Origin: Desulfococcaceae bacterium HSG9
GTDB lineage: Bacteria > Desulfobacterota > Desulfobacteria > Desulfobacterales > JAUCGF01
Direction of reading: 5' to 3'
DNA: 50,619 bases
Assembly (NCBI GenBank): GCA_030378005.1
Contig: JAUCGF010000005.1
Span: forward strand, 1-50,619
Made by a program: the position numbers and the translations under genes. Shown here piece after piece: positions 17,897 to 27,362 of the stretch. The notes beneath the pieces were generated by a model. That model searched no databases, was not told where the DNA came from, and was given only the letters and a program-made list of their open reading frames with translations. Position 1 is the stretch's first letter, and the number at the start of each line of letters is the position of its first letter.

Positions 17897-20351
17897 AATC
17901 CTCAGACTTGTATAGTCTCAAGCTGTTGGTAACGACGGAGATGCTGCTTAAGGCCATGGCCAACGCAGCCAGAATCGGATGGAGTTGTCTTAAAAACATA
18001 GGCATAAATTCGAAAGGTTGTAACACACCGGCGGCAATGGGGATCAGCACAATATTATAGCAAAAAGCGAAAAACAGGTTTTGTCTGATTGTCCGCATGG
18101 TTATCCGGCTTAATTCAATGGCCCGGGATACGCCAGCCAAACTGCCGCCGGCCAGAATAACATCAGCAGTTTCAATGGCGACATCCGTGCCGCTGCCAAT
18201 GGCAAAACCGATCTGTGCTTGAGCTAAGGCCGGCGCATCGTTGATACCATCGCCCACCATGCCGACTTTGGCGCGTTCGGCTTGCAACGCCTTGATCGTT
18301 GCTGCCTTACGATCAGGTAAAACTTCTGCCAGAACCTGATCAATATTGACCTGCGATGCGATAGCCACGGCGGTCTGCTGATTATCGCCGGTTATCATCA
18401 TCACTTTGAGGCGCTCATCATGCAGGCGTTGAATGGCGGCGGCGGATTCCGGTTTGAGCGTGTCCGCAACCGCAATCAAACCGCATAGCGCATCATCTTT
18501 GGAAACGACCATGACCGTATGTCCCTCAGACCTGAGTTGCCGGATGTTCTCTTTGGTTTCTTTTTGATTTATCAAAGCATCCTCGGATGAGGATTCAAAC
18601 CAAAACGGCTTGCCCACTCTGACGATTTGTCCGTTAACGCGCGCTTCCGCTCCGAGGCCGATGTGAGCTGCAAATTGCTCCGGTCGGGCCAGCGTAAGTT
18701 GACGATCACGCGCTTCAGCCACAATAGCTTTTCCCAAAGGATGTTCGGAGCCTTGTTCAACAGCGGCGGCCAAGGCAATCAACCGGTCTTCGTTCAAGCC
18801 GCTATCACCCAAAGGAACCAGCGCGGTAACTTTGGGTTTGCCCTGGGTGATCGTCCCGGTTTTATCCAGTACAATCGTATCCAGCTTGGTTGCGGTTTCA
18901 AGGGCTTCACTGTTTTTGAATAAAATACCCATTTCAGCACCCTTGCCGGTACCGGCCATGATTGCGGTTGGGGTTGCCAATCCTAAAGCGCAAGGGCATG
19001 CAATCACCAGCACAGCTACCAGACGAATCATGGCTGGTACAAATTCACCGCCAATGGCCCACCATATAATAAAGGTTATCAGAGAAACCAGGATAACTGC
19101 CGGTACAAAAATTGCGGCAATGCGATCTGCGATGGCCTGAATCGGTGCTTTACTACCCTGAGCTTCCTGAACCAGACGAATAATTTGAGCCAATACCGTT
19201 TCATTGCCTACCCGCAGAGCCTCAAATTGAAGCAGTCCCGGCCCATTAATCGAACCGCCGGTTACGGTATCGCCCGGTTTTTTATCTTCCGGCAGCGGTT
19301 CACCAGTCAGCATGGATTCATCCACTGCCGAAATGCCTTCGATAATAACACCGTCTGCCGGTATGCGTTCACCGGGTCGCACAAGCAGCGTGTCACCAAC
19401 CTGAACCTGATTCAGGGGGATACTCTGTTCCTGCCCATTTTTAATAATCGCAGCGGTTTTAGGACGCAGGCCGATCAGTTTGCGAATCGCACCTCCGGTT
19501 TTACTTTTCGTGCGGGCTTCCAACATCTTGCCCAGCTTAATGAGCGTTATAATAACAGCCGACGTTTCAAAATAGACATGCTGGTCCATAACCGGAATAA
19601 AAAGCAGGAATAAAGAATAAAAATAGGCCACTGATGATCCCATTGCAACCAGAACATCCATGTTGGCAGAACCGTTTTTCAGGCTTTTATATCCGCCTGT
19701 ATAATAATCCCAACCAGTGTAAAATTGAACCGGAGTAGCTAAAAACAGGAAGAACCAATTGATCCAAACAGCATGACTCCATTCGCCGATAATTTGAAAA
19801 TCACGCGCCATGCTTATCAAAAACAGAGGCAGCGCGAAAATGACCCCTACAATAAATTTGCGTGTCTGATCTTTGATTTCCTGATTACGGGCAATTTGTT
19901 CAACGTCTTCACCATCTGCTTCGTTTTCCGGCACAACCGCATTAAACCCCGTTTTTTTAATTGCTGCAACGATTTCATCCGGATTCGTAACCATCGGGAT
20001 ATATTCAACCGAGGCGTTTTCTGTGGCCAAGTTTACCCAAGCATCGGTTACACCGTGAACTTTGTGCTTCAATGCACGTTCAATGTTCAAAGCGCAATTA
20101 GCGCAAGACATCCCCATAATTGGTAAATCAATTTTGGTCGTGCTTACCTTAAAACCTAAGCTTCTTATTTTATCGGTTATTTCGCTTATATTCGTTTTCT
20201 GGGGATCAAAAGCCACATTGACTTGCTCGGAGGCAAAATTTACCGTGGCATCATAAAGGCCGTCTAATTTCTTGACGCTCCGTTCAATGTTCATCGCGCA
20301 GTTAGTACAGGTCATACCGGTAACAGCGAAAGTGATGCGTTGTTCAATCAT
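17886..20351 (-). CDS. copA: Copper-exporting P1B-type ATPase CopA
   Basis: Inner-membrane pump that exports Cu(I) using ATP. Two heavy-metal-binding domains carry GMTCTNC (C15, C18) and GMSCANC (C83, C86). Eight membrane helices, the actuator TGEP, the transport site CPC (452-454), the phosphorylated DKTGT (D496), and GDGINDAP follow in order. The [13 protein letters not shown] end matches Cu+ ATPases. The start is taken at 20351, with AGGA upstream; the frame continues upstream only through a palindromic repeat. The stop codon lies in another repeat. 821 residues. Confidence 0.95.
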   Translation of the reverse strand: MIEQRITFAVTGMTCTNCAMNIERSVKKLDGLYDATVNFASEQVNVAFDPQKTNISEITDKIRSLGFKVSTTKIDLPIMGMSCANCALNIERALKHKVHGVTDAWVNLATENASVEYIPMVTNPDEIVAAIKKTGFNAVVPENEADGEDVEQIARNQEIKDQTRKFIVGVIFALPLFLISMARDFQIIGEWSHAVWINWFFLFLATPVQFYTGWDYYTGGYKSLKNGSANMDVLVAMGSSVAYFYSLFLLFIPVMDQHVYFETSAVIITLIKLGKMLEARTKSKTGGAIRKLIGLRPKTAAIIKNGQEQSIPLNQVQVGDTLLVRPGERIPADGVIIEGISAVDESMLTGEPLPEDKKPGDTVTGGSINGPGLLQFEALRVGNETVLAQIIRLVQEAQGSKAPIQAIADRIAAIFVPAVILVSLITFIIWWAIGGEFVPAMIRLVAVLVIACPCALGLATPTAIMAGTGKGAEMGILFKNSEALETATKLDTIVLDKTGTITQGKPKVTALVPLGDSGLNEDRLIALAAAVEQGSEHPLGKAIVAEARDRQLTLARPEQFAAHIGLGAEARVNGQIVRVGKPFWFESSSEDALINQKETKENIRQLRSEGHTVMVVSKDDALCGLIAVADTLKPESAAAIQRLHDERLKVMMITGDNQQTAVAIASQVNIDQVLAEVLPDRKAATIKALQAERAKVGMVGDGINDAPALAQAQIGFAIGSGTDVAIETADVILAGGSLAGVSRAIELSRITMRTIRQNLFFAFCYNIVLIPIAAGVLQPFEFMPMFLRQLHPILAALAMALSSISVVTNSLRLYKSEDCKL

Positions 20352-20373
20352 GGGAAATCCTGCTGTGAATTTT

Positions 20374-20427
20374 GAACCACGAATCAACACGAATAAAAAA
20401 TAAATCATTTGTGTTCATTCGTGGTTC
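20374..20427. repeat. Inverted repeat with GAACCACGAAT arms between copZ and copA
   Basis: Arms 20374-20390 and 20411-20427 (17 bases, one internal mismatch) pair around a 20-base A/T-rich loop. A single arm of the same type, AATTCGTG...TTTGTGGTTC, occurs at 40555-40576. It sits in the copper operon where a stem-loop could adjust copA relative to copZ expression, although it is more likely a dispersed repeat. Confidence 0.75.
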
Positions 20428-20433
20428 ATTAAG

Positions 20434-20637
20434 CTATTGAACCGGATAGTTGATTTCCTGTAATTTGGCTTTAATACTGTCCGAATTTGCAGGCGCATCA
20501 AATTCAACAGTAACATTTTTAGTTTGCGGGTCACCCGCCACAGTAACGACACCGGCCATTTCACTCAATTCATTTTTTACGGCCATCACACAATGTCCAC
20601 ACGATATGTTGGGGATATTAAAAGTCTCTTTTTTCAT
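20434..20637 (-). CDS. copZ: Copper chaperone, CopZ-like heavy-metal-associated domain
   Basis: A 67-residue single heavy-metal-associated domain with the ISCGHCVMAV motif (CxxC) and the betaalphabeta pattern ending in LQEINYPVQ. Such proteins carry Cu(I) in the cytoplasm to the P-type ATPase. It lies 82 bp upstream of copA on the same strand. AGGAAAA is weakly placed upstream of the ATG. No copper regulator gene accompanies the pair in the window. Confidence 0.88.
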   Translation of the reverse strand: MKKETFNIPNISCGHCVMAVKNELSEMAGVVTVAGDPQTKNVTVEFDAPANSDSIKAKLQEINYPVQ

Positions 20638-20663
20638 TTGAATAATTTTCCTATATTTTTAGT

Positions 20664-22391
20664 TCAGGCTTGCAATTTGGCAAGATTTTCTCTGGCAAAA
20701 TCAATCTTCGGATCAATTAACAAGGCTTTAGCATAGTACTCAACCGCTTTGGTTTTTTCACCGATAGCATCATAATTTACCGCAATATTGGCGTAATCAA
20801 TACCAGAACTGGGATTCAAGCGTAACACCTTATGAAAATAATCAATCGCCTCTTCATGCTTTTTGAGTTTGAAATGGCAAAAACCTAAAAGATTATAAAT
20901 ATCTGTGCGTTCGTTGTCAAACTTGACACCTTCATTCAGCATCTCAACAGCTTTGTCATAATTGCCGGTTTCTTTTAAACAAACTCCCATGTAGGAATAG
21001 ATGCTGGCGATGTCCGTATTGGCAGGGTTCAGGTTTAATGCGCTGGTGAAATGGGTAAGCGCGACAGACGGATCGTCTAATTCCAAAAAACAGGTTCCCA
21101 TATAAAAATCAAGATAATATCTCTGCGATAATTTTTTCTGAATGACTTTCAATTCCGATATCGCCTTCTGAGGGGCGAGCGTCTGGGTTATGATTTTGGA
21201 TACAAACATGCCTACTCCGCCGCTTTGCGCGCGTTCACGGAAATAGGCGCCCGGGATAAACGTGTAAAAGGCCGGAATTTTGAGCTGTGAGTGCATCGTG
21301 TCCACTACAAACACTTCCTTATGTTTCCGTTCCAGCGCGGCCAAAACATTTTCGATTTCTGTTTTGATGTTGTTATCTGACAGATTCGGCAGATCGGTAA
21401 TCGCGATTTCACGGTCAGGCTGCGTGATAAAGGCGGCCTGGTCCGGGGATTGCAATTTCGGTAAGCCGCTGGCCACATAGTTGGCCGCAGTGTTAAAATC
21501 GCCTCCCAATTGGGCGGTTTCGGTCAAAGCGCGGCTGAGTGCCTTTTCCGGGTCCGGCGTCGTACCGGCTGTCCATACGATTTCACTGGCGTTCGGGAAT
21601 GTCGATGAGTCGTAAGCCATGACACTTACTGTGGGAATTCCCGTATCCAGAGTAAAATCATTGAGGAACAATTTAATACCTGCTTTTTGGTATTTAGCAA
21701 GCAATTCCAGCACCATAGGATCGCTGACTTCCGCCGTGCCGATTGCCGGTACGGACAGCTCTTTTTGGCTGACACGGGCGGATACATCACGTTCAACAAG
21801 TTCACAAATACCCTGCAATAAACCTTCTTCGACACAATTGCCCGCCGAAGAACCGTTAAACTCATTAATGGTAAAAAACCAATTAAAGGGAGCCAAAATC
21901 TTCTGCTGACGAGTCAGATTGTAAACCGGCGTCCACTGAAGCGGCAAATCAGCAAATATTGTCTGCATCGGTTCTACGTCTGCGGATTCATCATGTACTG
22001 ATTTGGCAATCATTTCAAAAGAGATCGCCTCTTCATCCAAATCTTTCATTTTTGCATTGATAAAATTTGAGGGTGTGTTGATAAAGCTGAACAAACTGAA
22101 ACGTTCCGCCAGTTCCATGACAGCACTTGCTTCAGCCTGATCCGGCGAACCGCCCTTGCCCATCTGTTTGGAAGTACCGGTCAATACACGGGCATCGCGG
22201 CCGCAACGGCTGAAATAAACCGGAATATCAAGGCGGCCATTGTCGATTCGCTCGGTCTTTTCTAAAATATCCAGTTTGACCTGATTCAATCGGTCTTTAA
22301 ATCGTTTTAGCGTTTCTTGTGGAGAAATTATTTTATCCTGATCGATAGTGAATTGTTTATAGGCATCTTTAAGAACAATCGGATTATTCAT
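20664..22391 (-). CDS. YcaO-domain protein with C-terminal TPR repeats
   Basis: 575 residues. The N-terminal two thirds is a YcaO ATP-dependent cyclodehydratase-type domain: AEASAVMELAERFSLF and GNCVEEGLLQGICELVERD match the conserved glutamate/arginine nucleotide-binding helices. From about residue 420, four TPR-like units follow (for example YYLDFYMGTCFLELDDPSVA and IYNLLGFCHFKLKKHEEAID). The architecture resembles E. coli YcaO, linked to beta-methylthiolation of ribosomal protein S12. Substrate is unknown here: no precursor peptide, TfuA or McrA gene is nearby. It lies just upstream of copZ on the same strand. Confidence 0.85.
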   Translation of the reverse strand: MNNPIVLKDAYKQFTIDQDKIISPQETLKRFKDRLNQVKLDILEKTERIDNGRLDIPVYFSRCGRDARVLTGTSKQMGKGGSPDQAEASAVMELAERFSLFSFINTPSNFINAKMKDLDEEAISFEMIAKSVHDESADVEPMQTIFADLPLQWTPVYNLTRQQKILAPFNWFFTINEFNGSSAGNCVEEGLLQGICELVERDVSARVSQKELSVPAIGTAEVSDPMVLELLAKYQKAGIKLFLNDFTLDTGIPTVSVMAYDSSTFPNASEIVWTAGTTPDPEKALSRALTETAQLGGDFNTAANYVASGLPKLQSPDQAAFITQPDREIAITDLPNLSDNNIKTEIENVLAALERKHKEVFVVDTMHSQLKIPAFYTFIPGAYFRERAQSGGVGMFVSKIITQTLAPQKAISELKVIQKKLSQRYYLDFYMGTCFLELDDPSVALTHFTSALNLNPANTDIASIYSYMGVCLKETGNYDKAVEMLNEGVKFDNERTDIYNLLGFCHFKLKKHEEAIDYFHKVLRLNPSSGIDYANIAVNYDAIGEKTKAVEYYAKALLIDPKIDFARENLAKLQA

Positions 22392-22461
22392 GGGGTACCC
22401 TTTTTTTAAGTTATAAGTTTCAAGTGTTGGTAGTCAAAGTAAAATAGTGCTGGTTAGAAAA

Positions 22462-24441
22462 TCAGATACGTTTCACACGGGTCTTTAACGCACGCATCGT
22501 ATCCTTGTTATTTTCATCACCTGCATACCTCAGCTTAATATAAAAATCGGTAATTTCGGTAATCAGTTTTTTTCGGTCTCGCTCCGAATCGGTTTCCAAT
22601 TCCCCATAGGACGCAATAATACGGTCAGCATAATCGCAGGGTCCCTCTTCGGGACGGCGAGGAATGCCCGTTCGCTCCATTTTAGTACAAAACCGCTGGT
22701 AAATCACTTGAACCGGGTTACGCGGAGCTTCGGTTTGTACTAATTGCCGCATAAACAAAATCAAAGCCGCCGCAACAATCAGAGCGGTGGCAGCCATCAG
22801 CAGTTTCATCTGGCCGATGCGATTCAGGATTTTCATACCGATTCCGGCTAACAGCGCCTTTTGCTCAAAATAGGAATAGCCTGAGAACCAGATATCCCAT
22901 TGGAGATTGACAGCTTCCCAGCCAAAACTAATTTCCTGCCAATAATCGGATAGCCGTCCGAATCTGGAATCTGCCAGGAAAGATGGAATTTCATCGAATG
23001 CCAACGCATTGGCGATACCTTGGGTGATGCGTTCCGGAGCCACAACCGCGGTGGGATCCACTCTGAACCAGCCTTTGCCGGCTAACCAGACTTCCGCCCA
23101 GGCGTGTGCATCCGCTTGCCGTACCACCAAAAAATTGCCGTAAGTGTTTTTTCGACCACCCAAATAGCCAGCCACAACGCGCGCCGGCACACCGGCAGCA
23201 CGCATCAGGAACACAAAAGCCGAAGCGTAATGTTCGCAAAAACCTTTACGGCTGTCAAATAAAAAATCGTCAATCACATTTATTTGCAGCGGCGGTGGAT
23301 TCAATGTGTAAACAAAAGATTTATCACGAAAATAATCCAATGCCACATCTATTTTATGTTCGGGTGACAGCCCCCGATCCTTCCATTGGCGTGCTAAAGC
23401 GCGCGCCTTTGGATTACCGGCACTTGGTAATATTTTAAAATTTTGTTCCCATTCGCGCCACGGGCCGGTGTTATAAACCATGTATGATTTTAACACAAAA
23501 CGTGCCTTACGTTTAACCCGACGATAAGTCCGCAACGTCAGATCATCCCGTACCCGACCGACTCGCTGGCCGATGCTTTCACCGGATACCGGCATATCCA
23601 GTGCAAACACCCAGCGCCGGCCATGAGGTTCCAGTGTTATGGTGTATTGAAGCAAGTCTTTACCCTTTACCGGTTCTAAACGATGCAGCACTTTCTTAAA
23701 CGGGTTCCAACCGCGTCCATTGAAAGTATCAAATACGATTCCGCGCCAGTACAATTGAGACGGATCGGGAATTTCTTGCAGGAATTCAGCCCGAAAAGCG
23801 ATCTTGTCATTGAGAACCAGTCGTGAGACATCACCAAATTCCAACTGCCCGGAAAAACCGGTTAATCCGCGACTCTGTGTTTTGATTCCCCACATGCTGC
23901 CTTGAATCCGCGGAAACAGGAGGAAGAGCGCCGCCATCAATGGCGCGGCTTGCAGCATGATCCTGCCGGCCAGACGGATATTTTGGCGCATCGGTTGCGG
24001 ATGATTCAGGTGAATCATCACTGCGGTGGTGACCAGTACAGAAACGAACATATAAAGAGTGATAAATAAAGTTTGAGATTTGAACAGACCGGCGATTACA
24101 ATAAAATAGGCCAGAAAGGCGGTAATCATCCTGTCACGGTGTGAGCGCATCTCCATTGGTTTGAGTCCGGCCATGACCGCAAGCAATCCTAAATAAAAAT
24201 CACCTCTCATCGTCGGACTGCTTATAGCCACAGCGATCAGACTCACAAAAGTCAGCAGATGCCTGATCTTGGCATCAGGCAAAGGCTTACCTTTGGCCGC
24301 ACTCCATACTATATAGCTCCACATCAGCGCGCACCAGACGGTGACCCACGCCGGAAGGCTGAAAACATGAGGTGCCAGCGCCACAGTCAAAGCAATGACT
24401 ATCGGTCTTACATAAATATCCCGACGATGCAAATATTCCAT
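22462..24441 (-). CDS. TgpA-like membrane transglutaminase
   Basis: Membrane protein of 659 residues. Six or so N-terminal helices (DUF3488-like) lead into a periplasmic transglutaminase core with GFCEHYASAF (C402), DAHAWAEVW (H446) and RVDPTA (D462); the spacing fits a Cys-His-Asp triad. A further helix (LLMAATALIVAAALILFM) and a C-terminal DUF4129-like part follow. The usual partners, a DUF58 protein and a MoxR AAA ATPase, are not adjacent. The exact role (protease, crosslinker or peptidoglycan-related) is unknown. Confidence 0.88.
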   Translation of the reverse strand: MEYLHRRDIYVRPIVIALTVALAPHVFSLPAWVTVWCALMWSYIVWSAAKGKPLPDAKIRHLLTFVSLIAVAISSPTMRGDFYLGLLAVMAGLKPMEMRSHRDRMITAFLAYFIVIAGLFKSQTLFITLYMFVSVLVTTAVMIHLNHPQPMRQNIRLAGRIMLQAAPLMAALFLLFPRIQGSMWGIKTQSRGLTGFSGQLEFGDVSRLVLNDKIAFRAEFLQEIPDPSQLYWRGIVFDTFNGRGWNPFKKVLHRLEPVKGKDLLQYTITLEPHGRRWVFALDMPVSGESIGQRVGRVRDDLTLRTYRRVKRKARFVLKSYMVYNTGPWREWEQNFKILPSAGNPKARALARQWKDRGLSPEHKIDVALDYFRDKSFVYTLNPPPLQINVIDDFLFDSRKGFCEHYASAFVFLMRAAGVPARVVAGYLGGRKNTYGNFLVVRQADAHAWAEVWLAGKGWFRVDPTAVVAPERITQGIANALAFDEIPSFLADSRFGRLSDYWQEISFGWEAVNLQWDIWFSGYSYFEQKALLAGIGMKILNRIGQMKLLMAATALIVAAALILFMRQLVQTEAPRNPVQVIYQRFCTKMERTGIPRRPEEGPCDYADRIIASYGELETDSERDRKKLITEITDFYIKLRYAGDENNKDTMRALKTRVKRI

Positions 24442-24479
24442 AAATTTTACTAATCCAATTTTGGTTTTTCCAAATTAGA

Positions 24480-24500
24480 GGAGTGCTGGCTTCATCTCAG
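24480..24500. repeat. Degenerate GGAGTGC-family element
   Basis: GGAGTGCTGGCTTCATCTCAG resembles the element at 17848 (GGAGTGCTGACTTCAGTCAGC) but the palindrome is broken by several changes. It lies between the NfeD-like gene end and the transglutaminase start on the minus strand. Confidence 0.45.
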
Positions 24501-24524
24501 GTATATTATTTTTTGGGAAATCCC

Positions 24525-25151
24525 TTAAACGTTTTCATCATACCGATCCACAAAATAGACGCCTTTTTCCTTGTCCTCATCATATACCAGCGCTTTTTCG
24601 CCTTTTAAAAGAACGAGACCATCCGGCGTGCGCGCATTGATCGTTACGGGCGCGCCCTGAGTCTGAATTTCCACCTGACCGAAATCAGAGTTGACCTCAC
24701 TGGTGATAACTGTCCCCATTTTATACATACAGCTTTGCATTGTATCTTTCTCACTGTCGAATGGGCCGAAAATTTTATTCAAAAGACGCCCAATCAGCAC
24801 GGTTATAAAAAAACTGACAATAAAATTTGTCGCAATCACGCCTGCCGCGATCCACCCTTTATAACTAAAATTCAGATAATGATTGTAAACCATTGAAATC
24901 GTCCAGGCGATCAGTACCATAATGCTGAAAGCCGCCATAATCGGCGCATCTCCCAGTTTCAGCAAATGCAAAAAAGATGTGAAAAAACCGTCACCGGCAT
25001 CAATGTCGCCATCGGTTGATAAATCTATATCTAAAAACTCCAAGTCAATCAAACCCATGATAGCGAAAAGCCAATACAGCATTGTCAGGATGAGCAAAAT
25101 AGTGAAGGGTAAATTGGGGGGCGTAATCGTTTCTTGTAAGAATGTAAACAT
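24525..25151 (-). CDS. NfeD/YqiJ-like membrane protein with C-terminal OB-fold-like domain
   Basis: 208 residues with three to four membrane helices (LPFTILLILTMLYWLFAIMG, MAAFSIMVLIAWTISMVYNH, GVIATNFIVSFFITVLIG) and a soluble C-terminal part (MGTVITSEVNSDFGQVEIQT ... ALVYDEDKEKGVYFVDRY) that looks like an NfeD-type OB fold. Such proteins normally pair with a flotillin/YqiK gene, which is not present here. The start is well fixed by AGGAGG at 25161-25166. Function in membrane microdomains is an inference from the family. Confidence 0.72.
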   Translation of the reverse strand: MFTFLQETITPPNLPFTILLILTMLYWLFAIMGLIDLEFLDIDLSTDGDIDAGDGFFTSFLHLLKLGDAPIMAAFSIMVLIAWTISMVYNHYLNFSYKGWIAAGVIATNFIVSFFITVLIGRLLNKIFGPFDSEKDTMQSCMYKMGTVITSEVNSDFGQVEIQTQGAPVTINARTPDGLVLLKGEKALVYDEDKEKGVYFVDRYDENV

Positions 25152-25263
25152 TGCGATAGACCTCCTTTTGATTGAAAGGGTGAAGTTTTAAGTTTCAAGT
25201 TATTTAACATGATTTCGACATAATAGTATTTGGACTTATGCAACCTGTGCGCGTGATATAACA

Positions 25264-25400
25264 TGTAGGATGGGCAAGGTTTCAGCGCTCACCTGATTTG
25301 TCAATGATTCAGCAGGCAAAGCAACGTATTCAGTTAAAAGAACGGCCTTTGCCCACCGTTTTTTTGTCAACGGCAGACAGTGCTGACAAATATCCGTACA
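25264..25400. repeat. Dispersed element of the TAGGGTGGGCAA family, copy 1
   Basis: Begins GTAGGATGGGCAAGG and contains CAGGCAAAGCAACGTAT ... AGTTAAAAGAA ... TTTGCCCACCG. Read by eye it aligns with the reverse complement of 30962-31133 over at least 100 bases, so the two are copies of one element. It lies between RecN and the NfeD-like gene. The right end is approximate and less well conserved. Confidence 0.72.
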
Positions 25401-25420
25401 ATTTAAAACTTGAAATTTTT

Positions 25421-27133
25421 TTAACCCCCTTTAAGCATTTCACGCGCATGTTCAAGGGTGGTGGGCGTGATGGTCACGCCGCCTAACATACGGGCGATTT
25501 CATGGATACGTTCCTCCGTATGAATCGGCTTGATCGTTGTCAGTGTGCGTCCTTTGGAAACATGTTTGGCAATCCTGAAATGGCTGTCGCCGAACTTGGC
25601 GATTTGGGGTAAATGGGTGATACATACCACCTGATGATGTTTAGCCAGTGCGGCCAGTTTCAGCCCTAACACTTCCGCAACGCCTCCGCCAATTCCGGCA
25701 TCGACTTCATCGAAAATGACTGTGTTTACCGCTTCGGTGGCCGCCAGGATCACTTTCAGGGCCAGCACCACACGCGAAAGCTCGCCACCGGATACAATCG
25801 CGGATAACGGTTTAAGCGCTTCTCCCACATTCGGAGCGATCATAAAAGCAACGCTATCCATACCTGTTTTGGTAATCTGATAGCCATTGGTAATAAAATA
25901 GGCCTCCGAATTATTTTTAGCCGGCAACGGTTCAAGCGCCACTTCAAAGCGTGTTTTTTCCATTTTTAGCGAAGCAAGTTCTTTTTCCACTTGGGCTGAC
26001 AGTTTCTGAGCGGTTTTACGGCGTTTTTCTGAAAGTTTGTGCGCTTGCATTGACAGCTTGTCAGCAATGACGTTTATTTTTGTTTCGAGCGCCTCAATTT
26101 CAACGTCGTAATTTTCAATTCGGTTAAGTTCCTCTTCAATGGTTGTAAGGCGTGCCAAAACGTCTTCAACTGTCGCGCCATATTTTTTCTTTAGCTTTTG
26201 AATCTGATAAAGACGCTCTTCAACGACATTCAAACGGTGTTCATCAATACGGATTGTTTGGAGGTACGTTCTTAAATCGCTCGACAATTCTTCAATTTGC
26301 AAAACCGTGTCAGCAACATTTGCCGCACTGGAAGCCAGCAGGGGATCAATCTTTGCCACTTGGGCGAGATGTTTATCCACGCTGCCCAGTTGTTCAATAA
26401 CGGCACCTTGGGAGCTATATAGCGTTTCAATACTTTCATGAACCGCTATATAGAGTTTTTCACCATTTTTTAAAAGCGTACATTCCTGTTTCAAAGCAGT
26501 CTCTTCATCAGGTGTTATCGCGGCTTCGGTGATCTCTTTTTTTTGAAATTCAAGCAGGTCGATGCGTTCAGTCAGTTTTTGCTTGGATTTGATCATATCC
26601 TGAAGTTCTTTAACCAAGGGTGCCAATTGGTGATAACATTTAAAGAGTTGGCGGCGCAAGCCAGTCTGGCCACCGAACTGATCCAGGATTAACAGGTGCT
26701 GCTCTTCCCTTAAAAGCAACTGGTTGGCGTGTTGCCCGGAGATTGAGGCCAGGTTGCAAGTAATCGTATTGAGCAGTTGCATGGTGGCCGGGCGGCCATT
26801 AATATAAATACGATGCCGGCCGCTTTTATTACGGGAGCGCACGATTACCCGCCGAATCAATAGCCCTTGATCCGGTTTAAAGCCCTGATTACGCATCAGT
26901 TCAGCAGCTTTGCCAGACGGCTGAATATGAAAAAGCGCTTCCAGTTCGGCCGAGTCAGCACCGGTGCGAATTAATTTGACAGTCGCCCGGCTTCCCAACA
27001 GAAGGTTCACCGCATTAATAATAATTGATTTTCCAGTGCCGGTCTCACCGCTTAAAATGCTGAGTCCGTCGCCAAATTGAATCGTCAGATCATCTATGAT
27101 AGCAAAATTACGAATTGAAAGTTTCTGGAGCAT
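25421..27133 (-). CDS. recN: DNA repair protein RecN
   Basis: SMC-like ATPase of double-strand-break repair, 570 residues. The Walker A motif GETGTGKS is at residues 29-36 after MLQKLSIRNFAIIDDLTIQF, the typical RecN opening. ISGQHANQLLL follows; a long coiled-coil region spans about residues 150-370; the signature SGGELSRV and Walker B FDEVDAGIGG with THLPQIA close the ATPase head. It stands alone among unrelated genes and no SOS box was recognised upstream. Confidence 0.95.
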   Translation of the reverse strand: MLQKLSIRNFAIIDDLTIQFGDGLSILSGETGTGKSIIINAVNLLLGSRATVKLIRTGADSAELEALFHIQPSGKAAELMRNQGFKPDQGLLIRRVIVRSRNKSGRHRIYINGRPATMQLLNTITCNLASISGQHANQLLLREEQHLLILDQFGGQTGLRRQLFKCYHQLAPLVKELQDMIKSKQKLTERIDLLEFQKKEITEAAITPDEETALKQECTLLKNGEKLYIAVHESIETLYSSQGAVIEQLGSVDKHLAQVAKIDPLLASSAANVADTVLQIEELSSDLRTYLQTIRIDEHRLNVVEERLYQIQKLKKKYGATVEDVLARLTTIEEELNRIENYDVEIEALETKINVIADKLSMQAHKLSEKRRKTAQKLSAQVEKELASLKMEKTRFEVALEPLPAKNNSEAYFITNGYQITKTGMDSVAFMIAPNVGEALKPLSAIVSGGELSRVVLALKVILAATEAVNTVIFDEVDAGIGGGVAEVLGLKLAALAKHHQVVCITHLPQIAKFGDSHFRIAKHVSKGRTLTTIKPIHTEERIHEIARMLGGVTITPTTLEHAREMLKGG

Positions 27134-27362
27134 ATAACCTGAAATACCCTAAATATACTGTTGTGCTTCTGTTTTTCCTAAATAGTCAAAAGTGCAAGCT
27201 TCAGCTTGCGAAAATTAAAATAACAACTTAACTTTCGCTACCATAAATAAATCAAAAAGAAAAGATACAACTACGTAAAAAAAGGTGCGCGGAAAGTTGT
27301 TCAGCGTGATTGATATTAAAAACCATAATGCTAAATCAGGTGTTGCTGTTTTAGAAATCGCA
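27134..27362. other. Noncoding gap between RecN and the RDD protein
   Basis: 229 bases with no convincing gene. It holds a perfect palindrome of the GCAAGCTT family (GCAAGCTTCAGCTTGC, 27194-27209). A possible imperfect pairing exists between AACAACTTAACTTTCGC and the GCGCGGAAAGTTGTT stretch near 27290. Any promoter for recN would lie here on the minus strand; none is clear. Confidence 0.6.

Noticed and set aside
25298..25486. 62-residue plus-strand frame before RecN
   Set aside because: Translation of the repeat copy at 25264 running into the antisense of recN.
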